From an uncultured Granulosicoccaceae bacterium (GTDB lineage Bacteria; Pseudomonadota; Gammaproteobacteria; Granulosicoccales; Granulosicoccaceae), in NCBI GenBank assembly GCA_937922675.1, contig CALAJN010000009.1, forward strand, positions 1-64,000: a stretch of DNA of 64,000 nt, given 5' to 3'. Both the position numbers and the translations under genes were made by a program. Below the pieces are notes generated by a model, which worked only from the letters and a program-made list of their open reading frames with translations, was not told the origin of the DNA and did not search any database. Of this stretch, positions 7,040-19,056 are shown one piece after another (within the stretch, counting starts at the first letter, position 1; the number at the start of each line of letters is the position of its first letter).

Positions 7040-9587
7040 GTTGTGGCGAATAGAGATCTGGTGATGAATACTCCTTGGTCTCGATGTGCCGCTTCCAGAA
7101 ATCCGTCAGTTCGCCAACAAGCTCTTGAGTGTTTTCAGGCCTTGCCAACGCCCAGCTCTGTGGCAACAGTTGCTGATAGAAACTGTCGTTCAGGCGCGAA
7201 TCTACAAGGATCACGACACCTTTATCCTGTTCGGTTCTGACAACTCGTCCAGCGCTTTGCAGCACTCGCACAAAGCCCGGGTAGCGACAGGCTATTTCGT
7301 AGCCATCTCGTCCCTGCTCACGATGGTGTGCTATTTCCAGATCGAGTTCGATATCAGGTGGTGGCAAGCCCACACCGATCACGATAGCTCCGATCAAGCG
7401 ATCTCCACGATAGTCAACGCCCTCACCCAACGAGCCGCCGGTGATCACGAAACCGATAGACTGGCCGCCTTGCTCCAGCCGCTCAAGTAGTTGTTCTAGA
7501 GCTTGCGGTTCTGCACCGCGTGGCTGTCGCCAACATTCCCGTTCCGGATGAGTCTCAACGAAGGCCTGATAGGTGGCTTCGAGATACGCAAAGGAAGGAA
7601 GAAACACTAGATAGTGCCCCTCGTGTGTCGCGGTAGCAGAACTGATTAGCTCTACCAATGCCGGTAGAGAACTGTCCCGTTGTGCCCAGGTCACAGGAAT
7701 CCAATCGATCAGCTGACACAAGGACTGTGAGCGCGCAAACGGCGAACCCACTTTCAGACAGGGCGTCTGTTGCTCGAGACCGAATGAATCACGAAAGTGC
7801 GCCAAAGGAGACAAGGTGGCTGACATCAACACAGAAGCTCGGGTGCTCGCAAGCGTTCGACCTATTGCGTCACGTGCATCGAGACAAATGACTTGCACAC
7901 GAGTATCGCGTTGACGATCTGCACCATGCGTCGTTACAACACACCTTTGCGACGCCATCCACTGCGTGTCTATCTGAACCAGCCGATGTACATCCAGTGC
8001 GAATAGCGCAACCGAATTGGACAACTGAGCAAATGGCGACAGGCCAGATGCAGAATCAGCGGATTCACCCGAGGGATCCGCAAGCACATCTACCAGGCGC
8101 TGCAGGGAACGCGTCAACTTGACAGGCACATTGTCGAGTACGCGAGCCGGCGTGCCATCCCTGTCAGTAACACAATCGCCCTCCGCAACTGACGCTTTTG
8201 GCGTCGACACATGCGGAAGCGGTGCCACTGGAGCCTGGGACGACACGGCGCGCGCAAGCGATTCAAATGCGCGGGACAATGCCGGCCAGTGCTGGCGTGT
8301 TTGCTGAGCCGATAAACGACAATTCAAGCTGGAGATGACAACCGAGCGCATGGCCCGAGCGCGCCTCGGTAAGTTATGAGCCTCATCCACCAGTAAGGCA
8401 CGCATCTCATTGGGCTCAACGAGCACAGGGTGTGCCGAGATCGGATCGAACACGTGGTTGTAGTCACAGACGACAATCGGCACCCAAGCCAATAAATCCA
8501 TCGTCAAGGCGTGCGGGCACAAACGGTGCTCCCGAGCCAGCCTGTCTATGCACTCTGCATCGAGAAGCAAGGCGTCCCCGTCAGCCAAGATCTGGCGTAG
8601 CTCGCGCAGGCGTTCGTGATACCCGACTGTCCATTCGCATATGCCTTGCAGAGAGCGCTCATCGATCAATCCCTGCGTCTGCGAGCGCCCACTCTCACAG
8701 GGGCAGCTGGCGCGTCGTGCACGTAGCACTATAGCGTCAGCCTGCAGTCCCTCACGAGCAAGATCTGATAACGCTTTGCATGCGGCTTCACGACCAGAGC
8801 GCTTGGCCGTCAACCAGACAACACGCGATACGTGACCTTCACCGAGCGCCTTGACTGCAGGAAACAAGGTGCCAAGTGACTTGCCACTTCCTGTCGGAGC
8901 CTCGACAACAAGAGATTTGCCATCTCGCAGGCAGCGGTAGGTCGCCGCCGCCAACGTCCGTTGCCCCGCCCTCAATTTCCCATGTGGAAACGTCATATCA
9001 AAAGCACTCGTACGCAATAAGTCACGCCGACGCGTCAAGCTCTTTTCGTAGGCGACTCGAATACGCAGCGCTTGCAGAGCAAACTCGGTCACCGACTCAG
9101 GACCAGCGTCAACAACAACCGTCTCTATGCTGTTATCGCGTAGATTAACGTAATGCAACTCCAGTAACGGAAAACAGAAATCAATCTGATCACATCCCTG
9201 ACCCGGATCACGATCTGGTTGCTGATTCAACCATAGCCATGCATAGAGATACAGCTGTGCGCTATCAAGTGCCCTCCTGCTTCCGCTGAGGCGCTGCACC
9301 GGCACCAAGGTACTTTTGATTTCTATCAGTCGGGGCGTACGCACATCGACCAGATCAATGCGTCCTGCTAGCTTTACCTGCATTCCGTCAACTTCGACCA
9401 ATCGCTTCAAGGCAACTTCTGCAACAAGATCGACCTGCCCCTGCTGCATACGCTGGTGTGCCATGCGACCTTGCTCCGCGGTAGGACCGGACGGGCCACG
9501 TTCCAAATCACCTTCTCGACAAGAAAATTCTGCAAGGTCGCGCACACCAAGAGTCAGGTCCACGGCAGCTGCGCTGTGCGAACTCAT
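7023..9587 (-). CDS. XPD/DinG-type DNA helicase with N-terminal PD-(D/E)XK nuclease domain
   Basis: The product has 854 residues. Residues about 60-125 form a PD-(D/E)XK (Cas4-like) nuclease core: GRID with Asp78, then LIEIK with Glu89 and Lys91, then QLYLYAW. The superfamily 2 helicase follows, with Walker A APTGSGKS (230-237), the DEAH box (401-404) and a C-terminal GRVVRTEQDKG motif VI. Cysteines at about 295, 297, 317, 346 and 357 lie between motifs I and II, where XPD/DinG enzymes hold a 4Fe-4S cluster. The expected activity is 5'-3' unwinding joined to DNA cutting. Its ATG overlaps the stop of the upstream FAN1-like gene by four bases (ATGA), so the two are translated together and probably act together in crosslink or branched-DNA repair. 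The exact substrate is inference. Confidence 0.85.
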   Translation of the reverse strand: MSSHSAAAVDLTLGVRDLAEFSCREGDLERGPSGPTAEQGRMAHQRMQQGQVDLVAEVALKRLVEVDGMQVKLAGRIDLVDVRTPRLIEIKSTLVPVQRLSGSRRALDSAQLYLYAWLWLNQQPDRDPGQGCDQIDFCFPLLELHYVNLRDNSIETVVVDAGPESVTEFALQALRIRVAYEKSLTRRRDLLRTSAFDMTFPHGKLRAGQRTLAAATYRCLRDGKSLVVEAPTGSGKSLGTLFPAVKALGEGHVSRVVWLTAKRSGREAACKALSDLAREGLQADAIVLRARRASCPCESGRSQTQGLIDERSLQGICEWTVGYHERLRELRQILADGDALLLDAECIDRLAREHRLCPHALTMDLLAWVPIVVCDYNHVFDPISAHPVLVEPNEMRALLVDEAHNLPRRARAMRSVVISSLNCRLSAQQTRQHWPALSRAFESLARAVSSQAPVAPLPHVSTPKASVAEGDCVTDRDGTPARVLDNVPVKLTRSLQRLVDVLADPSGESADSASGLSPFAQLSNSVALFALDVHRLVQIDTQWMASQRCVVTTHGADRQRDTRVQVICLDARDAIGRTLASTRASVLMSATLSPLAHFRDSFGLEQQTPCLKVGSPFARSQSLCQLIDWIPVTWAQRDSSLPALVELISSATATHEGHYLVFLPSFAYLEATYQAFVETHPERECWRQPRGAEPQALEQLLERLEQGGQSIGFVITGGSLGEGVDYRGDRLIGAIVIGVGLPPPDIELDLEIAHHREQGRDGYEIACRYPGFVRVLQSAGRVVRTEQDKGVVILVDSRLNDSFYQQLLPQSWALARPENTQELVGELTDFWKRHIETKEYSSPDLYSPQPTTPA

Positions 9588-11275
9588 GACGGTGTGCGCT
9601 GGGTCCAGTTGACTTTGAGCACACGCGCCGGGATGTTGTGTTTGTCAAAGTAACGAAACCAGCGTCGCTGGTTGGCTTGCAAGGCATCACCGGGACCCTT
9701 GACCTCGATCAATTCATAGTGCCCTGCTGATGGAAAATACACTAGGTCTGGCAAACCGGATGAATGCTCTGAAGGGTGGTCGAGGATGCGCTCGAAAACA
9801 GCACGTAAATCAGTTAGCGGAATACGCTCAACTGCGAGCTCGACAAGCTGCGAGGCGGCCAGATCCCAACTGACCAGAGGGTTACTGATTCCCCGAGAGT
9901 TCGCGAGCGTGTAGCGCATGCGATCGAGTATTCGCTCATGCGCGTGCGGCTCATCCAGTTCTGCAAACCGCGCGGTGATTTCCTGCTCACGTACTGTGCG
10001 AAAACTACGCTCACGAAAATCGGCTGGCGCTGATTGAAAGGGATTGAAAAACGCCCCGCGCACAGGCAAATAGACGATATCCCAAATCCACAACCCGAGC
10101 AGACTTGTGAAGAGCCGATTCTCGACCCAGTGACATATCCCGTCGCGATTGAAATACTCAGCACAAGCACGCTCAACACACTTGTCAGTCTCGGGTAGCA
10201 CCAAGGTTGTCTGACGCGGCCGGAAAGGTTTTGCAGTTTTTGATGATGACTGGAGGCGACGGCGGGCGAAATCGATCTCGCTCTCGTCTATCGGCTCCTC
10301 TGCCATCGCCGTCAGAAGCAACTGGCTCTCATCCTCAAACCCACTGCGTTCGAGCAAACGCACCAGGCGCTCCCGAGCTGGTGGCCTGCAACATACAGAA
10401 TACAAGGCGCGTGCACTGACGAGATTACCAAGACGCTCAAAGCACTTGGCCATCTCGATGTGCAAACGATCAAGGCGCCGAACCAGATGCTGATCGTCAG
10501 CGACAGGCTCCGGGAGCATCTCCATCAACTCTTGCAGTGAGTCTTGGCTATGCCTTGGCAGCATTTCAAACAAGGCCGAGCACTCGTAGTAACGCAAATG
10601 CGCATCCAGCTGAGCGCGATCACGAAAGTAGCGACCTTTGCGATGCAACGGCACTGGCTCATAGCGCTGGGTGCCAAGTGCGGTCGTGACAAACTCAGAC
10701 ATGTCCTGTCTCAAGTTGCCAAAAAAGCACAGTCGGCACACCGCAAAGACCTCATGCCCAGCGACTCTCAGCCAACGATCCGCCTTGCGCAAGGTACAGA
10801 TATCAGCAGCACTATTTCGCTCAAGCAGAGCGGCAATACGGACTGCACGCCGTGCACCTTTGGGGCAAGTGACAGGTACCAAGCGCTCAAGCTCCGGGAG
10901 TGTATAGGCGTTCGCCAACTCCGCGAGCGTTGGTGGCGCCTCAAAAGATACCAACTGAGCATCGACCAGCAAGGACGCAGCATCCGACACGTCACCAACG
11001 TCTGCATACGACAGCTTGCTCAGACGGAAGGTCAGGCTACGACGCTGAAGCAGGCGGACGTATAATCGACGTGCCGGGTCCGGTAGTCCGTGGATGCATT
11101 CAATCCAGGCGTATTCCTGCGGCGTCAGCAAGTCGGCATAATTGCCCATGACGCTATCCAGTACCAGCACAAAGGCCCGGACGTAGTAGTCTTCTGGCAA
11201 TCCCTCATCAACGACGGCAGGCGTGTGTTGCACGCTCTCCGCGCACATCTTTTCATAGTCCGCTACATGAGTCAC
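9584..11275 (-). CDS. FAN1-like VRR-NUC structure-specific nuclease
   Basis: The 563-residue protein has a C-terminal VRR-NUC domain with the full catalytic set: GLPDLVYF (Asp), ELIEVKGPGD (Glu and Lys) and QANQRRWFRYF (Gln). The N-terminal two thirds is helical, with motifs typical of bacterial FAN1: PQEYAWIECI, LPDPARRLYVRLLQRR, then a TPR-like region. FAN1 cuts 5' flaps and unhooks interstrand crosslinks. The length fits bacterial FAN1 (about 550), which lacks the eukaryotic ubiquitin-binding zinc finger. It is first in a two-gene operon with the nuclease-helicase, and about 100 bases separate it from the divergent DUF3429 gene. Confidence 0.88.
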   Translation of the reverse strand: MTHVADYEKMCAESVQHTPAVVDEGLPEDYYVRAFVLVLDSVMGNYADLLTPQEYAWIECIHGLPDPARRLYVRLLQRRSLTFRLSKLSYADVGDVSDAASLLVDAQLVSFEAPPTLAELANAYTLPELERLVPVTCPKGARRAVRIAALLERNSAADICTLRKADRWLRVAGHEVFAVCRLCFFGNLRQDMSEFVTTALGTQRYEPVPLHRKGRYFRDRAQLDAHLRYYECSALFEMLPRHSQDSLQELMEMLPEPVADDQHLVRRLDRLHIEMAKCFERLGNLVSARALYSVCCRPPARERLVRLLERSGFEDESQLLLTAMAEEPIDESEIDFARRRLQSSSKTAKPFRPRQTTLVLPETDKCVERACAEYFNRDGICHWVENRLFTSLLGLWIWDIVYLPVRGAFFNPFQSAPADFRERSFRTVREQEITARFAELDEPHAHERILDRMRYTLANSRGISNPLVSWDLAASQLVELAVERIPLTDLRAVFERILDHPSEHSSGLPDLVYFPSAGHYELIEVKGPGDALQANQRRWFRYFDKHNIPARVLKVNWTQRTPS

Positions 11276-11373
11276 AGCCGAAGTATGTCACTGCATCGCT
11301 GCCCAAGGATCATTACAAAGCCGCTTGGTGGAACCTCGCGACCGGACTCAGCCACAAAATTAGTGAACACGCC

Positions 11374-11847
11374 ATGACCACCGAAGTGGCTAGCAACGAC
11401 AGCAGTATTCCGTCCCCCGCTCTGTGGCTGGGCCTCGCAGGCCTCTTGCCTTTCATCGGTACAGCCATAGCTCTCTGGTTCGGCAGCGCAGACTCCCAGG
11501 CTGCAATGGTATTTGCCTTGCTCACCTACGGCGCTGTGATTCTGAGTTTTCTCGGTGGCGTGCGTTGGGGTGCCCTGTTGCAGGACCGAGTCGCTTTGGA
11601 ACGCACTACGCCCTTGGCCGCGTCGGTGACACCGAGTCTTTTGGGCTGGGCCGCGTTGTTGTTGCCACCTGTCTACGGACTAATCACTTTAATTGCCGGT
11701 TTGGCAGCACAATTTCTAAGTGACTGGAAGGCGTCGCAAGTAGCTGCTCTACCCGCGTGGTATGGCCGCTTGAGGGTAACTCTCACTACCGGTGCGATCG
11801 TGTCAATGATGATCGCCTTGCTCACTCTCACGATGCGCCACCAGTGA
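11374..11847 (+). CDS. DUF3429 integral membrane protein
   Basis: This 157-residue protein has about five hydrophobic segments, with the family's conserved GAVILSFLGGVRWG stretch after the second and PSLLGWAALLLPP after the third. These residues place it in DUF3429, small inner-membrane proteins of unknown function in proteobacteria. It stands alone on the plus strand between the FAN1 gene (divergent) and the flavin reductase gene (convergent). Nothing in context indicates a role. Confidence 0.8.
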   Translation: MTTEVASNDSSIPSPALWLGLAGLLPFIGTAIALWFGSADSQAAMVFALLTYGAVILSFLGGVRWGALLQDRVALERTTPLAASVTPSLLGWAALLLPPVYGLITLIAGLAAQFLSDWKASQVAALPAWYGRLRVTLTTGAIVSMMIALLTLTMRHQ

Positions 11848-11876
11848 GCAAACAGCAAACGTAATCTGCAAGCGGC

Positions 11877-12500
11877 TTATGAGCGTGGCGCCTTTGCATA
11901 AGACCTACGCCCGAGACTGCTCGGCGTCAGGTACTCGTCCAGCCCCGAGATCGCTACAAGATCCAGAGCCACCAGATCAAGGTGCCCGTCATCAGCTCGT
12001 ACATCCTCTGACAATCTGAGTTCGACAATCTCACCTATCACCATCACACAGCCGTTGCTCTGCAGCATGTGATGCTCAACCAGACGCAAACCGACCTGTA
12101 GCGGCGACTCCGCCACATAGGGAGCGCTCAGTGTAGTGCCAAACTGTGCGCTCAACCCGGTCGCATCAAATTCAGACACCTCCCTGGAAAACCGAGCGGA
12201 GCTGGCATGCGCCGGCTCTACCATGACCTGGTTCACCGCATTGAGCGTGTATTCACCAGTGGACAGGATGTTCTCAAGAGTATGTCGAGGAACGGTATGC
12301 GGTCGCATCAGGTGACCGATCAAGGGAGGCGCTGAACCCACGTGAATCGCGGAGCTGATCAGTGCCAGATTTGTCTGCCCCAGTTCATCAGAAGTACCGA
12401 CCAGATTAGCGCTCTTGAATCCGGTGAGGGAATTGATCAGTGCGGCCCGGTAGCGCTTGTCCATCGCGTCGATACGCGTACGGTCAAAATCAATCATCAT
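11877..12500 (-). CDS. Flavin reductase-like FMN-binding protein
   Basis: This 207-residue protein resembles the flavin reductase/flavoredoxin family (split-barrel FMN fold): LINSLTGFKSANLVGT near the front, then LALISSAIHVGSAPPLIGHL and a mid-domain YTLNAV segment. Relatives use NAD(P)H to reduce flavin or hold FMN themselves; the donor here is unknown. The start is one of two adjacent ATGs (12500 or 12497) behind GAAGAG; a TTG at 12536 is less likely. It follows the selD fusion by 39 bases on the same strand, so it may be the last gene of the argG-mnmH-selD run. Its reductive chemistry could serve the selenium enzymes, which is speculative. Confidence 0.75.
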   Translation of the reverse strand: MMIDFDRTRIDAMDKRYRAALINSLTGFKSANLVGTSDELGQTNLALISSAIHVGSAPPLIGHLMRPHTVPRHTLENILSTGEYTLNAVNQVMVEPAHASSARFSREVSEFDATGLSAQFGTTLSAPYVAESPLQVGLRLVEHHMLQSNGCVMVIGEIVELRLSEDVRADDGHLDLVALDLVAISGLDEYLTPSSLGRRSYAKAPRS

Positions 12501-12539
12501 CGACTCTTCGGACACAAGCGCGAAAGGTTGCCACAAGGT

Positions 12540-14752
12540 TCATTCAATAACATGTGCCGCGCCCTCTTCCGCCTCTTCAAGTACCCCCACTACACTGACC
12601 TCCGAGCCGAGCGCCATGTGCAGATCAACACATACGTCAGCTGGCATGACAGCCAGAAATCCTCCAGCAGTCTGCGGATCACACAGCAAGCGCCGATATC
12701 CATCTGATAGTGAATCCGGGATGAGCATACGCCTCAGGAAAGAAGAATTAGCTTGATAAAGGGAGCTTTGCACACCACTCTCGGCAAGAGCAAGAGCACC
12801 ATCGAGTAGCGGAATCGACGACAACTGTATGCGTGCGCGACAGCCCGTCGACACCAGCAAACGCTCAAGGTGACCTGCCAATCCAAAACCTGTGACATCG
12901 GTCATTTTGCGAACACCATGAGCACGTAACCCAGCGGCTACCTGTGTCTGTGAGCTTTGCATGAGCTGCAAGGCTGCGACAAGATCAACGCCTTTGGCAA
13001 GACCACGCATGGCACCGGCAAATAGCACTCCGGTCCCGAGCCCACGCGTCAACACCAGGCGATCTCCAGCTTTGACAGGCCCGCCATCCTCGATAGAGCT
13101 GCGACTCGCCAGGCTGTTGATCAACAATCCTATTTGCAACTCCGGTCCCTCAGCAGTATGCCCACCCAACAAGGCGATACCCTCTTCATTCAAACATGAG
13201 ACAAGACTCTCCATGATCACGTCAAGCTCTCGCTTTTGGACGCGCTGTAATGCGGGAGGTAATGTCAGGGTCAACTGAGCACTGTGTGGGCTGGCATCAA
13301 CTGTGAGCACATCGGCAAGGGCGTGCCGTACCGCTATACGCGCGAAAGCCCAAGGGTCATCAACAATCGCACTGAGCTGATCCACTGACTGAACCACCAG
13401 CGATTGGCCCGGATCGAACACCGACACATCACTCGCCTCGGTCAAGCCGACAAGCACATCCGATTGTGACTGTTCTGCGGCATAGCGAGACAGACTTTCA
13501 TCCAGTACAGCACTGGCAACCTTCGCCCCGCAACCGCGACAACGCTGACTAGCAAGTGAATTGACATCAGATGGGTCGCGCAAGGCATCTGGCAGGATGG
13601 CACCGGCCGGATTCGGGGCCATCGGCGGTACATCGTGTATGCGGTTCATGAACTTGCGATCTATACGATCTTTCCAATGCCAGATGATTTCACCTGTGAG
13701 CACAAAGGGACCACGACTCGCGATCGCATGTTTCGGGCCTGTTGCCATAAGACTGAGAAAGTCCCGTTGCGGGCGGTAAGCACGCAATGGCTGTCCCAGC
13801 AAACTTCGTCTGATGTTTTCAAATAACACTGGCGCTTGACGAACAGCGTATACACCGGCCTTGGGCGATGGTGTGTCGCGTTGAGTGCCTATATCACCCG
13901 TTGCAAACACGACCGGGTGCGAGACACTGCGCAGGTAGGCATCTGTCAATACAAACCCTCTTGAGTCAGAGGACAAGCCAGATTCCATAACCCACTGAGG
14001 ACCGGTCGCACCAGTGCACCAGAGCAACTCATCGAGTGAGACCTCGCGTCCGTCTGCGGAATACAAACACGGTCCTTGCGCAACGCGCTCCACATCAAAG
14101 CCTGTATGTAACATGACTCCCGCTCGGCTGGCTGCGGACAATGCGCGGCGAGCCACAGCTGCAGGCCGCCCTGACAACGGGCTCTCACCACGCAAAAACC
14201 AATGTACTCGAGCAGATGCATCGCGCAGTGCGTGATGCATCGCCATAGCGACCTCAAAGCCGCCGGCACCAGAGCCAACAACACCAAGCTCCAACGGCTT
14301 ACCCGGAGCCGCACGTGACATACGATCGCGAATGCCTAGCCAGCGAGAGTAGAACGTATTCACCGGCTTGACCGGAGTGGAATATTCGCGTGCTCCGGGG
14401 ACCGACAAATCCGGAGTAGAGCCGGTATCCAGTGACAGGCAATCAAAGTACATTACCGGACGACCGGAAATACTGATGGTTTGTGCAACCGGATCAATGG
14501 CTGTCATGCGTGCATTGACAAAGCGCACACCTGCCAGCACGCACAGCCTCATCAAATCGACATGCACTTCATCAGCACGGTAATGACCTGCCAGCAATCC
14601 CGGCAACATGCCCGAATAAGGGGTCAACACACCGTCGGACACCAAAGTAACGCGAACGCCCGCCAGCGGCTCCATGGCCCAGCGGCGAATCAGCAGAGCA
14701 TGACTGTGACCACCGCCAACCAGTACAAGGTCACGTGAGACAGGCGCCGAGT

Positions 14753-14756
<4 letters not shown>
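12540..14756 (-). CDS. selD: FAD oxidoreductase-selenide, water dikinase (SelD) fusion
   Basis: The 738-residue product is a two-domain fusion. Residues 1-390 are an NDH-2/pyridine nucleotide-disulfide reductase-like unit with the FAD loop VGGGHSHA (12-20), a second dinucleotide loop GVVGSGAGG (158-166) and FATGDIG (284-290). Residues 400-738 are SelD, which makes selenophosphate from selenide and ATP. Its catalytic pair is present in RGCGAK (Cys409, Lys412), so it uses Cys, not selenocysteine. Downstream ATP-binding Asp/Gly segments (LLGGHTAEGPE, DVTGFGLAGHL) are intact. ATG at 14756 overlaps the mnmH stop by four bases. The reductase half may supply or channel selenide (inference). Such fusions are known in other bacteria. 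Confidence 0.92.
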
Positions 14757-17276
<2,520 letters not shown>

Positions 17277-17416
17277 TTAAAGGAATAGCGTCTCGAATAC
17301 ACACGTATAGAGCGTTATCGGGGGCTGATACTAGGGAATAATACGTGGATAAGGGCTTTGGCTGGCCTCATGAGACCCGTGCCGCTTGTGCAGCTCAGGG
17401 TTTGACTCGCGTTTTA

Positions 17417-17980
17417 TCAGCGATCCAACGCATCATGAAAGGCTTGCAAGGCGTCGCGTAGAGCCGAAGCGTCATCTGCTGTGACCAAGCGATCTGTGCT
17501 CTGATCAAACTTTTTCTCAAAGGGGCCAACACTGAGACTGCCGCTGACGTGGCCGCCAAAATGTGGGACGGCTTCGACTGCGGTCTTCAATACGTTTTGG
17601 CCGCCTCCTGGGCCCGGTGATGTGGCCAACAAAACCATAGGTTTGCCTTGATAGACCTTCATCTCGATGCGGCTTGCCCAGTCAAACAGGTTCTTGAATG
17701 CAGCCGTGTATGACCCGTTGTGTTCTGCAAACGCGATGATCAACCCGTCTGCATTGCCAATCTTTTCAAAAAACGTATGCGCCTGTTGCGGGACACCGTC
17801 CGAGCCTTCGCGCTGCGGGCTGTAGATCGGCATCTCGTAGTCATTGAGATCGATGGCTTCAATCTCTACAGGAGCCTTTAACTCATCTTGCAACACGCTG
17901 GCTGCATGCATGGCAAAGCGCTTGTTGATCGATTGTGTGCTGTTGCTTGCGGCAAAAACAAGGATAGTGAACTGAGACAT
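17417..17980 (-). CDS. NADPH-dependent FMN reductase family protein
   Basis: The 187-residue flavodoxin-fold protein begins with the phosphate loop VFAASNSTQSINK and has AEHNGSYTAAFKNLFDWASR (about 92-111) and LLATSPGPGGGQNVL, the marks of the NADPH-dependent FMN reductase/ChrR/azoreductase-like family. Members reduce FMN, quinones or metal oxyanions with NAD(P)H; the physiological substrate cannot be told. The usual length is 180-190. The start ATG follows GAGGACTTTTA, a good ribosome site. It stands alone between argG and the ABC operon on the same strand. Confidence 0.85.
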   Translation of the reverse strand: MSQFTILVFAASNSTQSINKRFAMHAASVLQDELKAPVEIEAIDLNDYEMPIYSPQREGSDGVPQQAHTFFEKIGNADGLIIAFAEHNGSYTAAFKNLFDWASRIEMKVYQGKPMVLLATSPGPGGGQNVLKTAVEAVPHFGGHVSGSLSVGPFEKKFDQSTDRLVTADDASALRDALQAFHDALDR

Positions 17981-18084
17981 TAAAAGTCCTCAAGTCTTTG
18001 AATGGGTGGCCAATGTGAGCAGGCACACCGTGCAGGCGCTCGCACAGTGGAGTGACTGCTGAGTTAACCAGGAGATGCCCTGAC

Positions 18085-19056
18085 CTACCGCTCCTTCACA
18101 AAGGGTACACCAATGGCTTTGGGCGCAATCGCTTTGCCGATGAACCCAGCAAGGAGTACTACCGTCAGGATATACGGCAAGGCTTGAATAGCCTGAACCG
18201 GCACTTCACCGATGTACGGCAACTCAACACCCTGGAGTCGAATCGCCACCGCATCCAGAAAACCAAACATCAGACAGGCAAGCATTGCAGGTAGTGGTCG
18301 CCATTTGCCAAAGATCACGGCAGCAAGTGCGATATAGCCTTGCCCTGCAGTCATCTCACGCACAAAGCTTGCGTTCTGTGCGGTTGAGAGATAGGTCCCC
18401 GCTATGCCGGCAAACACTCCACAAATCGCGACCGCCCCATAGCGCAACCTTGACACCGAAAGTCCGGCTGTGTCCACGGCCAATGGATTTTCACCGACCG
18501 CCCGCAGCCTTAGTCCAAAGCGGGTTTTGTAGACAATCCAGGAAGTGAGCGCAACAACAGCGAAGGCGGTATACACCAGTACGTTGTGCCCGCTGACCAC
18601 ATCTGCGTAGAAGGGCCCGACGATTGGGGTACCAGAGAGCGCATCCGCAAAGGGTAGCTCAAGCGGACGAAAGCGCGCATCGCCGGATAAGGTGGGTGTT
18701 TGCCCGCCTCGCCTGAACCAGGCGATACCGAGAACCACCGTTAGCCCCGAGGCGAGAATATTGATGGCAAGACCCGAGACCACCTGGTTACCGCGATGCG
18801 TAATACAGGCGAAGCCGTGCAACAAAGCCAACATGACGCTCACAACAATACCTGCACCCAGGGCGAACCAGGCGCTGCCGCTGACAGCCGCCATGGCGCC
18901 GGCAGCAAAAGCAGCAGCCAACATCTTGCCCTCAAGGCTGATATCAATGATGCCCGAGCGTTCACTGAACAAACCTGCCATGGCCGCAAGAATCAATGGC
19001 GTTGACACGCGCAGGGTGGCATCAAGTATCGCGAACCAACTCGACAAGGCATCCAT
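18085..19056 (-). CDS. Nucleoside ABC transporter permease (NupQ-type)
   Basis: The 323-residue membrane protein has eight or nine hydrophobic segments and the BPD_transp_2 signature GNQVVSGLAINILASG and FGLRLRAVGENPLAVDTAGL. It pairs with the preceding permease to form the membrane channel of a BMP/Nup-type nucleoside importer. Its start overlaps the upstream permease stop by one base (TGATG). It is the last gene of the four-gene operon. Confidence 0.9.
   Translation of the reverse strand: MDALSSWFAILDATLRVSTPLILAAMAGLFSERSGIIDISLEGKMLAAAFAAGAMAAVSGSAWFALGAGIVVSVMLALLHGFACITHRGNQVVSGLAINILASGLTVVLGIAWFRRGGQTPTLSGDARFRPLELPFADALSGTPIVGPFYADVVSGHNVLVYTAFAVVALTSWIVYKTRFGLRLRAVGENPLAVDTAGLSVSRLRYGAVAICGVFAGIAGTYLSTAQNASFVREMTAGQGYIALAAVIFGKWRPLPAMLACLMFGFLDAVAIRLQGVELPYIGEVPVQAIQALPYILTVVLLAGFIGKAIAPKAIGVPFVKER

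Noticed and set aside
9584..11275. Restriction endonuclease or defence island from the VRR-NUC and PD-(D/E)XK domains
   Set aside because: VRR-NUC with this N-terminal helical layout is FAN1, a repair nuclease; no methyltransferase or defence gene is adjacent.
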